Assembly (NCBI GenBank): GCA_973895155.1
Contig: OZ316898.1
Span: 14,384,001-14,448,000, forward strand
Origin: Marsupella aquatica
Lineage: Eukaryota; Marchantiophyta
Reading direction: 5' to 3'
DNA length: 64,000 nt
The notes under the pieces were generated by a model that had not been told where the DNA came from, did not search any database, and worked only from the letters and a program-made list of their open reading frames with translations. Below are positions 11,575-23,700 of the stretch, in pieces; position 1 is the stretch's first letter, and each line of letters starts with the position of its first letter. The position numbers and the translations under genes are program-made.

Positions 11575-12630
11575 ATGGCAACAAACAGTGCTCGCGGGCA
11601 AAAATTTTGTCTGCAGAGTTGAAACAATTGTGTATGTCGTGGGTGAACATAGGACAGGATCCTATTGTGGGTGCAGGGCCAAAATCAAGCTTGTTGGGAT
11701 CGTGTCGCTGGCCACTACAATCAACACAGGCCGAGAGCTACCCAAGAGAGAGGCGCAAGATCACTGGAGAGCAAATGGGGAGATTTGAAGCATGACATTG
11801 CAAAGTTTTTGGGTTCGTATGCCAATGTAGAAGATCTCAAGCTGTCTGGTTCCAATCAGGAAGATACTTTGCAGAAGGCAAGAGAGCATTATCAGGCACA
11901 ACATCCGAAGGGGAAGGATTTTGCTTTCATGGACTGCTGGTACTTGTTGAAAGATTGCCCACGTTTCTCCCATTCTATAGAAGACATGGCAGATAAACGA
12001 AAGGGCAAGAAGGCAAAGGGAAAGGGCTCTGCAACTGATAAGGGGAAGACATCGCCTACAGACAAGGAGAATGTACCCCCCACCCCCTATTCGCCTACAG
12101 AAATCATAAACCCGAATGATTGTGATAATAGCGCTGCTGGGGAATTTAGTAGCAATGGACGACCCATGGGCAACAAGGCTGCCAAGAAGCTGAAGAGTGA
12201 GGAGTCTGCTTTTCGAATTGCAGCTTACGCCCAAAGGGATATGGCAATCACCAATTCCAAACGTTTGAAGCTACTCCAGGATCAAAGCATTCACAATTTG
12301 TTCACCATGAGGGCAGCAGAAGTGGATGATGATTGCAGAGATTCTTTCAAACAATGGAGAGCTCGGGAGCTTCAGAAATTCAAGGTTGCATATGAAAAGG
12401 AGTCAGCGGATATTGAGGTGGCCACACATACTCCAACCAGAGCATCTCGAAGTGTACCAGTGCTTGTCGAGGCGTCAATTCCAGTTGAGGTGCCTGGCCA
12501 AGAGCCAATTGGACATGTGCATACACCTCCTGCAATGATTCCAGAAGACCTACATTTTGTGGGTGTTGAAACGAGTTTTACAGCAGGCTTTGATCCCAAT
12601 AGACCACATGTATACGAAGACCTTGTGTAG
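11575..12630 (+). pseudogene. Harbinger ORF1: Myb/SANT-like DNA-binding protein, frame disrupted
   Basis: Codes for the helper DNA-binding protein of PIF/Harbinger elements, which directs the transposase to the termini. The main open frame (11665-12630) contains the conserved W..VA..YN, SLESKWGDLKHDIAKF and FMDCWYLLKDCPRF stretch, then a Lys-rich NLS-like segment and an alpha-helical C-terminal part ending near FKQWRARELQKFK. The likely ATG is at 11575 in the same frame, but a stop follows after 15 codons. The segment that should join them (LKQLCMSWVNIGQDPIVG) is in a different frame at about 11605-11680. Two small compensating indels therefore break the N-terminal SANT part, unless they are sequencing errors. 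Confidence 0.8.
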
Positions 12631-13137
12631 TGCGAATCTGACTTTGCAGCAGTGCAATTCGGGTGGCGCAATAGTGCCACTCTTTTGGAGTCTGTAAAAA
12701 AAAATTGTTTTCTTTTTGAGAAAGGGTTTCATCTTTTACTCCTAGCGGAGCTGTTTTGTACAGAGGAGTCCTCTGGTATGTATTAATGAGAAGCATGTGT
12801 CTTCTCATGAACTCTTTTAAGTAATAAATTCGGATGCGTCCATTGTTGCACTTCTCTACTGTCCAGTACATTGAATGCACTCACAAACCGTGAACCAACG
12901 ACAAACCGTGAAGGAGAGACAGTGACATTCTCGAACTCTCCTCCTGCAGTACAACGACGACATTGTACAACACCGACCCCACCCTCACAGAATTTCTACA
13001 AGACTCTAGGCTGCGAGTGTTTGCTCACAGTTAGTATTGCTCCACTCCAATTTCTGTTTGCTCTTCTAATCTTGGTCTACTGCCTCGTCAAGCTTTGCTT
13101 TGTATCATTACCATCACTTTGCAGCATTTAGGGAAAC

Positions 13138-13578
13138 ATGCCTCTGAAGGAATGTGCGAGAGGATCTTCCGTGCCTGCCCTTGCTCCAAAGGAATCAGCT
13201 GAAGGATTGGATGATGCTGCGAATCCTTCCAAGGCATCCATTCCTGAATTGAAACTTGGTGAGGGAGTGTGTACTGAAGCTGCTCCAACAGGGCCTAATG
13301 CCGAGCCTAATGCGCCAGCAATAGAAGTTCTGCAGCCCTCAACAACTCCAGAGGAAGACATCATGAAGCAGTGGAAGGCTTCAATTTCCTTGCAAGTCAC
13401 GATTGAGGAGGATGCAAGATGTGAACGTGCAGAGTGAAGATTCAAGCGATGGGAAGCAAAGGTTGAGAGGAAGCAACGACAGAGAGAATTAGTTCGGGAG
13501 GAACGTAATGAAGATGAAGGGGATTCGGATGATGGACGCCGGTATGGTGGATATGTGTGGAAGTGGCTGAAGGATTGA
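13138..13578 (+). CDS. Candidate third ORF of the Harbinger element, one in-frame TGA
   Basis: An ATG at 13138 opens 99 codons to a TGA at 13435-13437. The same frame then continues for 46 more codons to TGA 13576-13578. The part after the stop is strongly charged (ERKQRQRELVREERNEDEGD, then YVWKWLKD), like a coiled-coil tail. Apart from the single stop the frame is continuous for 147 codons, which suggests a formerly intact protein. I recognise no family. Harbinger elements normally carry only ORF1 and the transposase, so this would be an extra gene or a captured fragment. The antisense frame is also open here, which weakens the case. Confidence 0.4.
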
Positions 13579-13885
13579 GTCATCCACAATGCAACGTTTG
13601 AGGGAAACTTGTGGGCAGTCAGCAGAGATTTCCGCGAAGTTGTGTCTACTCCACTGCGATAGTTTTAGTCTGCTGGAAATGCTGATTTTACAGCTTGGCT
13701 TCGACCTCTAGCACTTTGTTTAGCATTGTGTAAGAGATAAATTGCACAAACAATCAAGCAGACAATTTTGTAGTACACAATGCCACTTCTCTAGGCAGTC
13801 AATTTGAAGGAGCCACGAATGGAGCAAGTTTCAATTGAAGTTGTATGTTTTAACACATTCGCACATGTATGTCTTGGCCTAGTTT

Positions 13886-15352
13886 CTAAACTTGACTTAC
13901 ATAATCAAATCTATGACCTTTGCCTTTCAGATTCCACAAGTGCTCCACTAAATCATTTCGGAGCATGTAATGTGTCTCTGAATCATGGATTGTTGGGGTG
14001 GCTGCCATATATTGTTTCCAGTCAGAAGTCGGAAGTAGGTTTCCATGGCCCCCTGCCCCTGGCCTTTGGTCCCAATCTTGGGGCAGATTTTCTTCTCCTT
14101 CGTCCTCAACAATCATGTTGTGTAAGATAACACATGCTATGCAGATGTCTTTGATCACAGCACTGCAATGAATTCGTGCAGGATTTTGAATTATTGCAAA
14201 TCTTGCTTGAAGAACTCCAAAAGCTCTCTCGACATCCTTCCTTGCTCCTTCCTGACATTTTGCAAACCACTTCCTGGCCTCTCCTTGTGGCAATGCAATA
14301 GTTTTTACAAAAATTGACCATTCTGGATAGATCCCGTCTGTGAGGAGGTAGTATCTATTATACTCTACTCCATTCACTTTGAAGTTGCAGTCATTTGCTT
14401 CACTCCTCAGCATATTGTTCACCAGGGGTGATCTGTCCAGTACATTGAGGTCGTTGTTGCATCCAGGAAGTCCAAAATATGCATGCCAAAACCACAATGA
14501 CTGATCTGCTACTGCTTCTAGTACAATTGATTTCTCCCTGTCTTTGTTTGTGAAAAGGCCTTGCCAGGCAACAGGACAATTCTTCCATCTGTAGTGCATG
14601 CAATCTAAAGAGCCAAACATTCCAGGGAATCCTCTGGCCTCATTGATCAAGAATTGTCTCTCCAAGTCCAATTTGGTGGGCTGTCTAAGATAATGTGCCT
14701 CAAACACCTCGCGTATAGCCCTACAAAATCTCTTCAAAGAGTCCAATGCAGTGGTTTCTGCAATTCGACAATATTCGTCCATGGCATCAGCAGAAACTCC
14801 AAGTGAAAGTTGGCGAAGAGCAGCAGTAATCTTCTGAATTGAAGAAAGGCCCAATTTTCCAGCAGCATCTCGCTTCTGGATAAAATATTCATCATGTTCA
14901 CAGACAGCATTATGAATCTTCCAAAACAGATGCCTTCTCATTCTAAATCGACGCCTAAAGTGAGCATCTGTGTATACAGGATTGACTCGAAAATAGTCAT
15001 CCCATATACGTTTGTGCCCTACCACAGAGTCACGATCAATGTTTGGTGATTTCCCCGGCCTTGATCCACCATGCACCGACACCCTGTGCCAATTGTACCA
15101 GTCCATCAGATTCAGTGGTCCATTGATTGTCGTCTCTTCCCACAATTTTTGCTCCACTTCGAGCTCTGCCAATTCCTCTTGTATCTGCTTCTGAAGTTTT
15201 GCACGCCAATCTTGGTGCGAGGCGCGCCATGGTATTGATTGGGCTCGACACTCTTCAAAGGATTGATGACAAGCAAAAGAACCAAGCGCGCGCAAAGTTC
15301 TCGTGCATTTTTGTATCGACACTGAATGATCAAGTTTCAAATCATTGCGCAA
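13886..15352 (-). CDS. PIF/Harbinger DDE transposase (DDE_Tnp_4 / nuclease HARBI1-like)
   Basis: Open frame of 488 codons without lesions. It catalyses cut-and-paste transposition of the host element. Upstream helix-turn-helix-like segment (SIQKITAALRQLSLG) is followed by the catalytic core: first Asp in MFGSLDCMHY (D250), second in YLLTDGIYPEWS (D339), and Glu in DVERAFGVLQARF (E375), giving DD35E spacing. The C-terminus has the conserved CVILHNMIVEDE. The frame as tracked begins at a TTG; the first in-frame ATG is at 15104-15106, which would drop 82 residues that still look coding. The true start may therefore come through an upstream splice or a non-annotated exon. The DDE residues are intact, so catalytic activity is plausible. 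Confidence 0.92.
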   Translation of the reverse strand: MRNDLKLDHSVSIQKCTRTLRALGSFACHQSFEECRAQSIPWRASHQDWRAKLQKQIQEELAELEVEQKLWEETTINGPLNLMDWYNWHRVSVHGGSRPGKSPNIDRDSVVGHKRIWDDYFRVNPVYTDAHFRRRFRMRRHLFWKIHNAVCEHDEYFIQKRDAAGKLGLSSIQKITAALRQLSLGVSADAMDEYCRIAETTALDSLKRFCRAIREVFEAHYLRQPTKLDLERQFLINEARGFPGMFGSLDCMHYRWKNCPVAWQGLFTNKDREKSIVLEAVADQSLWFWHAYFGLPGCNNDLNVLDRSPLVNNMLRSEANDCNFKVNGVEYNRYYLLTDGIYPEWSIFVKTIALPQGEARKWFAKCQEGARKDVERAFGVLQARFAIIQNPARIHCSAVIKDICIACVILHNMIVEDEGEENLPQDWDQRPGAGGHGNLLPTSDWKQYMAATPTIHDSETHYMLRNDLVEHLWNLKGKGHRFDYVSQV

Positions 15353-15541
15353 TGTGTGACCTCTAGGTTGAACTCAAACTCGCCCAGTTCGAACTACATG
15401 AGTGTTTGGTGTGAGAATTTTGGTGCAGCGGTGGGGTACGTGACCGGGGCAGGTCTTAATGCCGGAACGCCGAGTCTCCTTTGGCTCGCTACTTTTGCCG
15501 ATGCCACGTCAGTTTAGCGGGGTCCGGTGGGAGTGCTCTAA

Positions 15542-16320
15542 AGCTAACTACTACAGCAAATGGTGCTAGAATTATTTACTAGAAGACAAGTCGGGGACCC
15601 ACTTCACCTCAAAGTCACATAGTTTATAGTTCATTGGCTAGGGCCCTTGATGCTGGAATTATTTTGCTAGTAGACAAGTTGGGGACCCCCTTCACCTAAA
15701 AGTGGCGTGTTCATTGGCTAGGGTCCTTCTTGTTCTGGCGAGAGAAAATTTATGGAGGGGCATGTGGGTCCATTTTTATTATCAAAGCCCCCCTAAAAGA
15801 CTCAAAATAGGAGAGGACCAAGGCCAGACGATGATACCTCCAAGAGAGGTGGTCTAAAATATGGGAAACAAATGTGCTTCACATGAGCAAAATTTGGGTC
15901 CCCACTTCATTCAAAATAGTATTTTGTTTTTAAAATTAGAAAGGGAACAGTCAATCACAACATTTGCACTCTAGATCTATGAGTTTCAACTCAGGTGAGT
16001 TACCACAGCCATGCCTCTCTGGGCACCATTCCAAATAGGATTGGCAACAGGTTGCATTGTGAGTGCCCCCAATATTTTGTAAAACCAACAGCAACAGTTT
16101 TTCCCCAATAGAAAGCCCTCATCACATCTATAATTGAGGCAAAAGAAAAGTGATAACTGCCACCATCTTGTAAAGCCACCCTTAGAAGCCCCTCGGCCTC
16201 ATGGAGTGGGTCAATGCTCCCTCCACTAATTTTTAAAGTCCATAGTGCAGTCCCACAATTTGAGTACTCAATGATACACTCGAAGCTATACAAGAAAACT
16301 TAAATTTCACCTAAGGCTAT
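15542..16320. repeat. Intergenic, with a tandem duplication of about 90 bp
   Basis: Two diverged copies start near 15560 and 15649 (shared words: GACAAGT.GGGGACCC, TTCACCT.AAAGT, TTCATTGGCTAGGG.CCTT). The rest of the stretch shows no gene; the open minus frame at 16000-16293 has no recognisable homology. Confidence 0.6.
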
Positions 16321-16620
16321 TGACCATAACCGCCAATAATTGAAACGCCCTATTGTTGTAGTTCCGTAGGGAGGGCCCATTCTTTTGCATTGGAAATCAC
16401 TTTCATTAACTCAAACAGCCAAAGGCGACCATAACTCTCAAGAATTGAGACGCCCTATCACTGGAGTTCCATAGGGAGAGCCCATTTCTTTTGCTTTAGA
16501 AATTACTTTCATTATTAACACTAACAGCCAAAGGCGACCACAAACTCTCGAAAATTGAAACGCCCTACTGTAGCTCCATAGGGAGAGCCCATTTCATTCG
16601 GAAACAATTTCATTAAGACA
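16321..16620. repeat. Three-copy tandem repeat, about 106-109 bp unit
   Basis: Units begin near 16322, 16428 and 16537. Each contains AATTGAAACGCCCTA (or GAGACG variant), then GTTCCATAGGGAGAGCCCAT, then TTTCATTAA and CAGCCAAAGGCGACCA before the next unit. No coding potential was seen. Confidence 0.85.
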
Positions 16621-17748
16621 ACAGAGATAGGATATCGAGTTTCAGGGATCAGCTCCCAAGGAGGAGGATTTATTTTCCTACAATAGATGATACTACTTCA
16701 TAATTAAATATCATTTGACTATTCGGATGACCATAAATCTCAGACATCCTCCTCATCCAAGTTCGACTTTACTGTACCAATATTTAAACATTGACTTGCC
16801 ACTGGCAGAAACTTACCCGAGTCTATATACTTATTCTACTTAAAACACGACTGAATACAAAGCTCACCTGATCTAAATCCAGGGTTCCATTAGACTTGAG
16901 ACTCTGCAGACTGGAGTTAGGCTTTCCACTTATGGCAGGAAGAGGATTCGCACTACATTGCCTTCATGTGCACATCTTCAAAACACTTTAATTCATCAAC
17001 GTGATACTGTGACTTTTAGTGACTCTGGCAGAGAGACAGTGATTTTGGGCAAATTGTTTTCTTGACAATCGTTCCGAGATTGTGGCCCTGCGAGTAGTGG
17101 ATAATCCCAGACCATGGGCCAACCGAAGGATAGCTAAAAACACCAAAAAATCAACCCCCTTCGTACTTTCTCGAAATTGAAATAACGAAAACCATTTAGC
17201 AGTACAAATCGTATCCTATCAAGATCAGTTCCAATTAACATTGGATCTGAGTTCATTAGAGCACAGGGATTGATCTCACCCATTTTATTCACATGCTGCA
17301 GCGTTGCTCCCTCCCAAACACCGAAGAGTAACCCTCTTCATACTTTAGAAGATTGACCCTATTAAACCCACTACTCATCCAGTAGAGATCACACAGATCT
17401 TTGCCTGAGCCACATTAGTTTCTTGGTTTGTCCAGGTGAAGCAGAATTGTTCTCATTCAAGCAATCTCGTCGTAGCTTGAAACCCAAGATTAGAAGTCGC
17501 GCAATATAAGATCGGAATCACAACCTTCCCTGATTACACAGCACATAAATCTACCGAAGACGACACATATGAGTGCAATCGAAGAACATAATACAACTCT
17601 TCCCTCTTTGCACAAGATACATTCCTACCAACTAAAGGCAAGCATAAGTGCCACAAAGAGCATCTTTTACTATTTTGAGATTGGAACATTGAATGAGTTG
17701 AGACATGTGCGTTTCTAACACCTCACGGCAGAAAAACCCCTAGCGTTC
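16621..17748. other. 3' flank of OEP80
   Basis: Contains the 3' UTR of the minus-strand OEP80 gene at its right edge. No further gene, RNA or repeat was recognised. Confidence 0.4.
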
Positions 17749-20700
17749 TCAGTTGCGATAGCCTATGCCAAAGTGAAATCTTCGGGCGTGATTGTCATTA
17801 AATGCATACTCTAAACGCAAGGGTCCCAAAGGTGAATCGACTCTAATCCCTGCACCATATCCGAAACCAGTCCCAGATTTGCCACGGACGCCGGCTGGGT
17901 CTCCTGATCACAATAGATTGTTCATGTAAAGTGAGAAAGATGACCAATTCTGCCAGCATTGCCTAGTGATCACAATATACAACGTAAGGAGGACAAACCA
18001 TTTCCCCAACAGTATTACAACAGGTAGGACAGAATGAAGTATACCTGGAACAGTTTTCCCCGATTTCAAATCTGTTCCATAATCACCAAAAATGGCTCCT
18101 TCGACTGGTCCAACCTGAATACCAAAGTAAAGACCAAGTTACTGAGTACTCTAGTGAACTTACACGACTGCAAATAGTTCGAAAAATGTATACACAGATC
18201 ACGAACGAGAGAAAGGTGTGTCAACTCACCAGAGGTACTGAAATTTCTGCGCTGGCAACGACGCAAGAACGGCCAGAGCCTACCGCCCCCTCATCATACC
18301 CACGAACACTATTGGTCCCTCCGATGGGAAATGCTTCATGAGGAGCAAGGTCACCAATAACAGTACCTCCTGAAAAGCTGCATACGAAGTTAAATAAATC
18401 AAACTAGAGCTGCTTTCAATTCATCTCTGGCAGCTCTTTCATTTACTTCTGGGTAACCAAATTACTTGAGTGCCACGCTCATTGTTTAGTGAACAACAGT
18501 TCATATTTGTACCCATATTGGATATAAATAGCAAGAGCAGTCAGTCGACGCACTACAACAAGACGTATCTGCTCCTACATGTAACCCGGTGTGTGAAACT
18601 GGAAATTGCACTTTAACAATTGTCTACAAGAAGCTCAGAGGTAAGACTAATAAAGTAAGTACCTTGCTATGAATCGCAGCGGACCAAGTCGAAGACCCTG
18701 CCTGGCACGGACATTAATTCTATTGAAAAATAGCCAATCAGTCGCAACGGGTAGTCCTTGCTCGGTATTGCAGACAAGCTGCAATTACGTTGTCGGTTAG
18801 TTCTTAAGATCCTCCTTCAAACGACCGTTTGACGGTTTGCACAGTAATCTCAAGAACAGTGGAGGGAAGGGACAGAATTTAAGATCAACTTGCCACTCAC
18901 CTGGGATGAACCGTTGTCACCAGAATCTGTGTACACAGTCTCTAGCTTCGCAACCAGCATATCGTCGTACGCACGCCCACTGTACCAACAAGAATTCAAG
19001 CAACCGCACCAACACCTTAAGCTCATGAAGGAAAACTGGGTAATTTATTGTAAGCATCAACTCCAACAACAACGTAAGCGGCATGCCTCAGCCTTGTCAG
19101 AAAACTTCAGTGAAAAAACTAGGAATTTAAGTGTCAGCAAGGACTCATAATACGCTGTAAGTGAAGATTGAACAGACCTGAATGTAATGGGGCCTCCATA
19201 CATGTCCAATAGCTTTGGGAGACCATGCTCATCGCGAGCCCCAGCACGCTGTCAGAATAAACTAATATTGTTAACTCTTCAAGAATGAAGAATGCATATT
19301 AAGTGGTTCTAACACAACTGATAACAAATGCAGTGTGAAGAAACACTTCTGACGAACACTAGGCAATCTTCAATCCAGAACGTGTAGGGAAACTACGGCA
19401 GCCATGCAACCTGTGCAACAGCTACCAAGAAATGAAATACCCGGAGATAATTACAGGTACCACTAAGCCAGATCATGTACAATCACGCGTTAGTTGAGAG
19501 ACCAGTTACGAAACCTGAAATCAAGAAAACTAGCCAGATTGAAGTCTCTGACAGGGCAAAGATAAGATTCAAAACAATGAAGTGGCGTATATAATCGTGG
19601 TAGTGGTGGGAGAATATATGTCTATGATAACTCCCACAGACTTCTACTTCGAAATACACGAAAGAATATACGAGCAGAATTGAGTTTAGTTATCATTCGC
19701 AGGCTCCATTAGATAGGCATCCAAAATGATGCTATCCAAAAGTTTTTATCCAATTGAGTACAGTCACTGCCCCATGCACTGCACTGCAGCGTCCCATAAG
19801 ATCAGGATGAGGATGTATTAATGACCTAAGAGCCACAGCTGAGCTCCACCTCATCATGGTACCCAATCCCAACACAGACAGTTCCTGGAGAGCTCGAGGA
19901 CGCCCCTCAGATACAGGAGTGTAGCGTTCCTCTTGATGATCCTCCACATATGAACTGGGTAGTAACGATTCCTTAGCCTCTGTTCTTCTAACCGTGGAGC
20001 TCCAACAGTCCACGATGCACACTATAAGCAGCGCAGAAAGAAGACACGGGGTACAAAAGTACCTGAAAGTTAATACCGGCAGTACCACTCCACTTTGGAC
20101 GCAACGGTCGGCTGTAATCTACTCCACCCGTTAGCCTTCCGATAGTCACCCCACCATGACTGGGACCTGATGATTGGGGTTCTCTTCGAATACCATGCAC
20201 AATAGTTCCTGGGCTGCGTGAGTTCTGCACAGATCATACACTGCCTCTCATCATGTTTCCTACTATCCTGGTTTAGATATGAATTGATGTTGCAACCCTA
20301 GATAAAGACTTGGTAAGCCTGTTAAAATATGTTAGGGTGCTGAAAAGCTCAGGGTCAGTGAACAGAAAACGCACTGCGCCTTTTAAGTCGAGCAAAGCGG
20401 CCCACATATCTTCTGCACCTTCTAGGGCAATCTTTTAGCAAGACTACAGGTCTCAACCAAGTACACAATATATCCTGCGACGCATCTTTCTTCCTGAGTT
20501 GGCGTACCTGAATATTAATAGACCTAGAAGTTCTTTTATCATCACCCTCAATCCAAGGGTCGGTGTAATTGATTCGAAACATTGAATCCACTTGGCCCCT
20601 CTCGACTGATATGTTCAGCTTTTGGTTCCGACCAAAAGCATTTCTATGTGAATAGGCAAAGCTGCACATCCACTCCGACAAGAGAATTGGTACAGACTTT

Positions 20701-23700
20701 CTTTCTGTTTACTGGTCAAGCATCGTTGCCTTACGATAAGTCTGCAAGCAAGGGGCTCCGGTGCTCAGACAGAGCACAGAAAAGGGGACACCCTGGTCAA
20801 ACGACATACTCAATCACCTGTTCACACACCATCAGGAACAGACTACTTGAGAGATGTACCTTCCAACGAGTCCCGAGAGTGCCCCATTTGTAATTCTGCA
20901 AAGAGCGAAAACAGCCAATTAAAAACATCAAAAGAATAACATCTAGGTATTTCCCAACTTCCTTGGCTGGGACTATTCTCAACCATTGCTAATAAAACAA
21001 GTGGAACCTGATCTCTGCAAGAAGAAATAAATGACTAAGCCAGCATACATGCCAGCATCTTGTGTAATCATCACGAACAACACGAAGAAGACCAAAGGCG
21101 TAAAGCCCAAGAAATTTGCAGACTCGTCGACAATGCTTTACCCATTCCCTGACAATCCTCCACCAGCTGAAAAGCCTCCAGTGACCCGCTCCACTACATT
21201 CATTGTCAAGTCCACCATACCTGTATCTGCACTACACAATTTCTCATTAAAAATTGAACATCTGGAGTCTTAGCACGATGAAATAACCAACCCCCATCCA
21301 AAAACAGCCATGCATTCAAAGTACAACCTACCACCAGCAGGTTGTGGTACAAGATTAACATCCTCCATGATGCCCATAGTAAACACAGTCTCTACATCTC
21401 GTCTTCCCTGCTGCAAACTATAAACCTGCATTCAGTCAACCAACTTTTTACCTGAGATTCTTATTTTTGAAATTTTCAAGCCTTGGCAAACTTGCACTGT
21501 GAATCCTTCCTTAGCTGACGTAATTCAAGATATAGATGCTTCCTCCATCACTTTCAGGAGGAATTCAGAGTGCTGGCCACAGGCATTTCAAGGGAAGTGT
21601 CGGCTGCAGTTCAGTCTACGAAGGCATCTCGTACACATACGGGGAATGACAGGTATGCTGACAATTCTGTGAACATAACCTTTCAAAGCTTCCTCTACAG
21701 TCAGATAATTGCTGGCCTTCTGAATCATGGAAAGATGAGGGAAGACAGGTTCGTTTTCAAATTATCCAAGACAAGAACCTTGTTCACAAAATCCCACGGC
21801 ATGATAAAAGTCATCATATGAACTTGCCTGCCCCTTCTTAGTAGTCAATTGTCGGAGGAGAGTCTCTGGTTGGGTCTTGCCAATTGTTGGCTCTCCGCTG
21901 CAATACAATCGCAGATGAGAATTCAACTTTTAATATTTTGGTGACCAAAATTACAGCCAGAGCACCAAATACCTCTGAACTAAGAGCCATGTACAGTAAG
22001 GCTCTGGTGAACCAATTTGATGAGGAACAATCCACTACAGTAGTGATAACCTACGTTTTCCTATCAAGAAATCGAATGTTGATGTTGTGGACTTCAGCTT
22101 CTGCAACCTGAACTCTAATGACACCATCTGATAATAGTTCCACGTCCATGACCTGCAACCATCAGCTTGGGATAGTCAGTTCTGCTTAAATTGAAGTAGA
22201 CGCTAGAATATAAATTTGGACCAACTCGAAAATCAACAAAATAAAGTAACATTCCTTCGGACAGTGTATGTCTGAGGTCAGAAGTGTGACACAAGAGTCT
22301 GTAAGCGAAGGGACCTTAGAGCAAGATCTTGCTGCATACCTGTCCAAACAGGCCCCTGTCTCTGTACCAGCCATTAAGGGTGTCCAATACTGTGTTAAGG
22401 CGTGAAATATTCACCACCTTTCCTGAAGTATTCAAGACAATGAAATGTTAAGACAAAGATATCCAACGGTCGCTACGGCTTCGTAAGTCTCCTGGTGACG
22501 AAAGCAAATGAAATGGGATAACTAATGGAAGTATAACAAAGAATGATGTCGAACTCATTCGCAGATAAAATAATAGGCACGTCTGCTTGCCTCATACAGT
22601 TTGAGGTCAACCGACTTCTAGAATACGCAAGTCATAGGAGAGGTTTACCGTATTCCTGTTTGAACGCATCCTCTATTACCCTTGTAGGGAGGGCATTGGC
22701 ACCATAACACACGAGCCCTTTCAGCTCCTGATTTGGCTCGACCTTCAATTTCAATGTTCGCAACAGTAAGAAAACGTGCAGTCTGGGACCAAAAACATTT
22801 GCATAGCTCTAACAAATGATGCCCCATGAGAGGGGCTATCACAGAAAGACAACCCACCTCTTCAGGAGTCAAAGGATTCACTTGCCTAGAGGCAGTCGAT
22901 CAGGGGAATATGCTTCTAAGCTCTCCCCCCAAATGACCATAAAATTACGAACCGTATAAGCGAGAATTACCAATGTGGCAAACACACCAGCCAAGCTCTT
23001 TCTGATTTTCTAGTTAACGAGACTTTGAAATATCCATCTCCGCAGTTCCCTCGTGCAAGAAAAAATTACAGCAGCATCTTGCTTATCACAGACAAGTCGT
23101 GGTTGGAAAAACAATATTGATTTCCTGAACGGATCGACTAACAATGCAGTTGTTGGGGGAATTGCCCACACGTGCTGGTTTAAGGTTGATAGACATCGTT
23201 AAAGAGGGCCAGATGAAACAGAACAGAAACTTTACGGGGAATGCCATATTCACACAACACTACTAAGCACCCTGGACGCAAGATGCATGAATTTTGGAGA
23301 TTGTAGCTGAGACAGCGCTCATTGAGGAGGTCGCAATTTTTGTTTTAAATGATACGAGATTTGAAGATGCACCAGTACCAGGGAAGAATAAAACCGTACC
23401 TTGAAAATGAGCCGCACGCCATCTCGCGTATCTTCCGCAGAAGGCATGCAGGAGGCAAATAACCCAGTTTCGATGATTCGGTGCACATCTTCTTGCACTT
23501 CGGTCGTCGTGAGAGCGAAATTCGGTTTACAAGCTTTCATCGCTCCACGCACAGTCGCCAACAGTTCGTTGTCCTGTACTTCCTGCCCATCTTTGTCTTG
23601 AATAAGAATCTCGCTAATAAGAACCCTCTCTTCCTCTGCTCGACGATCTTGCGCTCCTTGGGCCCCATTCCCTCGCCTCCCACCCGGAATCCTATCAGCT

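Larger units (their letters stand above)
11175..15538. mobile_element. PIF/Harbinger transposon, complete end to end
   Basis: The left terminus starts GAGCATTCCCACCGG. The right terminus, read inward, is GAGCACTCCCACCGG, with one mismatch over 15 bases. The 3-bp target TAA is present at both ends (11172-11174 and 15539-15541), the hallmark TTA/TAA duplication of this superfamily. Inside are a Myb/SANT-like ORF1 on the plus strand, a candidate third ORF, and a DDE transposase on the minus strand in convergent arrangement. Element length is 4364 bp. Similar termini and a still-open transposase frame suggest a fairly recent insertion. Confidence 0.93.

Noticed and set aside
13128-13589. 153-codon minus-strand ORF opposite the Harbinger third ORF
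   Set aside because: Ser-rich translation with no homology; it is likely the shadow of the plus-strand frame, though the reverse cannot be excluded.
16000-16293. 97-codon minus-strand ORF
   Set aside because: No recognisable motif and no splice or promoter context.
19732-20088. 118-codon minus-strand ORF inside OEP80
   Set aside because: It runs through the long intron 19249-20062; the homologous continuation of OEP80 resumes at 19248.
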